This document shows positions 63,878 to 64,000 of a DNA stretch of 64,000 nucleotides, in pieces. Under the pieces are notes generated by a model, which saw only the letters and a list, made by a program, of their open reading frames with translations, made no database searches and was not told the origin of the DNA. Where the stretch lies: IMG/VR virus record IMGVR_UViG_3300020583_000224, positions 58,713 through 122,712 of that record; one strand, given 5' to 3'. Source of the DNA: a virus. The position numbers and the translations under genes were made by a program. The stretch's first letter is position 1; the number at the start of each line of letters is the position of its first letter.

Positions 63878-64000
63878 TGCCTTACCTCGCAGCGAATGTC
63901 AGCGTCATGGACTTCGGCGCCGACCCGACGGGCGTGGCCGACTCCACTTCCGCGTTCAACCAGGCGCTCGCCTACGTTGCAGGACTCGGCGGCGGCGTGG
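63877..64000 (+). CDS. Tail spike, pectate-lyase fold, cut by right edge
   Basis: An ATG overlaps the previous stop (TGATG) and opens a frame that reaches the end of the window after 41 codons. VSVMDFGADPTGVADSTSAFNQAL, read in parts, is the standard opening of a beta-helix spike with polysaccharide-degrading or binding function. It is a second such protein besides the fibre at 34923. The 3' part is not visible. Confidence 0.82.
   Translation, partial: MPYLAANVSVMDFGADPTGVADSTSAFNQALAYVAGLGGGV

Noticed and set aside
13-64000. CRISPR array
   Set aside because: No set of equal direct repeats with regular unique spacers was seen. The repeat cluster at 12971 has short, irregularly spaced units in both orientations.
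1-64000. Integrase gene
   Set aside because: Two excisionase-type proteins and tRNA-like sequences invite one, but no frame shows tyrosine recombinase (R-HxxR-Y) or large serine recombinase features. It may lie outside the window, or the element may not integrate.

Overview
The window is about 69% GC by eye, tightly packed, and rich in GTG starts and 4-nt gene overlaps. It carries families typical of Streptomyces and related Actinobacteria: DUF397, DUF2637/SpdB-like, a TraB/FtsK-type translocase, GntR/UTRA and RapZ-C. It reads as most of one temperate actinobacterial element that combines a complete siphovirus-type virion module with a replication, regulation and DNA-transfer module of the kind found in actinomycete plasmids and integrative elements. 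No integrase is visible, and no host chromosomal genes are visible at either edge.

Layout. (1) 1-10437, minus strand: about 30 very small genes chained by ATGA/GTGA overlaps. They are mostly unknown; many carry Cys pairs of zinc-ribbon type, one is DUF397 and one is a PadR-like regulator. A single plus-strand gene (2145-2558) interrupts them. (2) 10438-12872: a DUF4429/SHOCT-like gene, a bidirectional terminator, a MazF-like toxin with its antitoxin, and a 317-aa unknown protein. (3) 12873-15814: a non-coding repeat cluster that looks like a replication origin, a DnaB-N/RecA-like ATPase, a GntR regulator and an excisionase-like HTH gene controlled by palindromic operators. (4) 15815-21102: a degenerate tRNA-like sequence and a plus-strand run of small genes. 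(5) 21085-27100: a GIY-YIG protein and an HTH protein on the minus strand, then an SpdB-like membrane protein, an FtsK/TraB-like translocase and a basic zinc protein on the plus strand. (6) 27101-31435: small regulators, a RapZ-C-like protein, structured intergenic DNA, an excisionase-like HTH gene and tRNA-half-like sequences. (7) 31436-39056: small proteins, a cysteine-amidase-like protein and a 1377-aa tail fibre. (8) 39076-64000: packaging, head and tail genes in canonical siphovirus order, from small terminase to tail spike, with the last gene cut by the right edge.

Three homing-endonuclease-type genes of three different families are present: GIY-YIG at 21085, HNH at 40539 and LAGLIDADG at 51674. 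The most striking is the HNH gene. It lies on the minus strand inside an intein that interrupts the Walker A motif of the large terminase, and it fills exactly the slot where an intein normally carries its own endonuclease. The plus-strand intein frame stays open through all of it.

Other points of note are a 2H-phosphoesterase domain inside a portal-MuF fusion, a likely +1 frameshift between the tail-assembly chaperone frames, and the pairing of plasmid-type DNA transfer genes with a virion. All functional assignments rest on reading motifs, gene order and DNA signals in this sequence; no database search was run.
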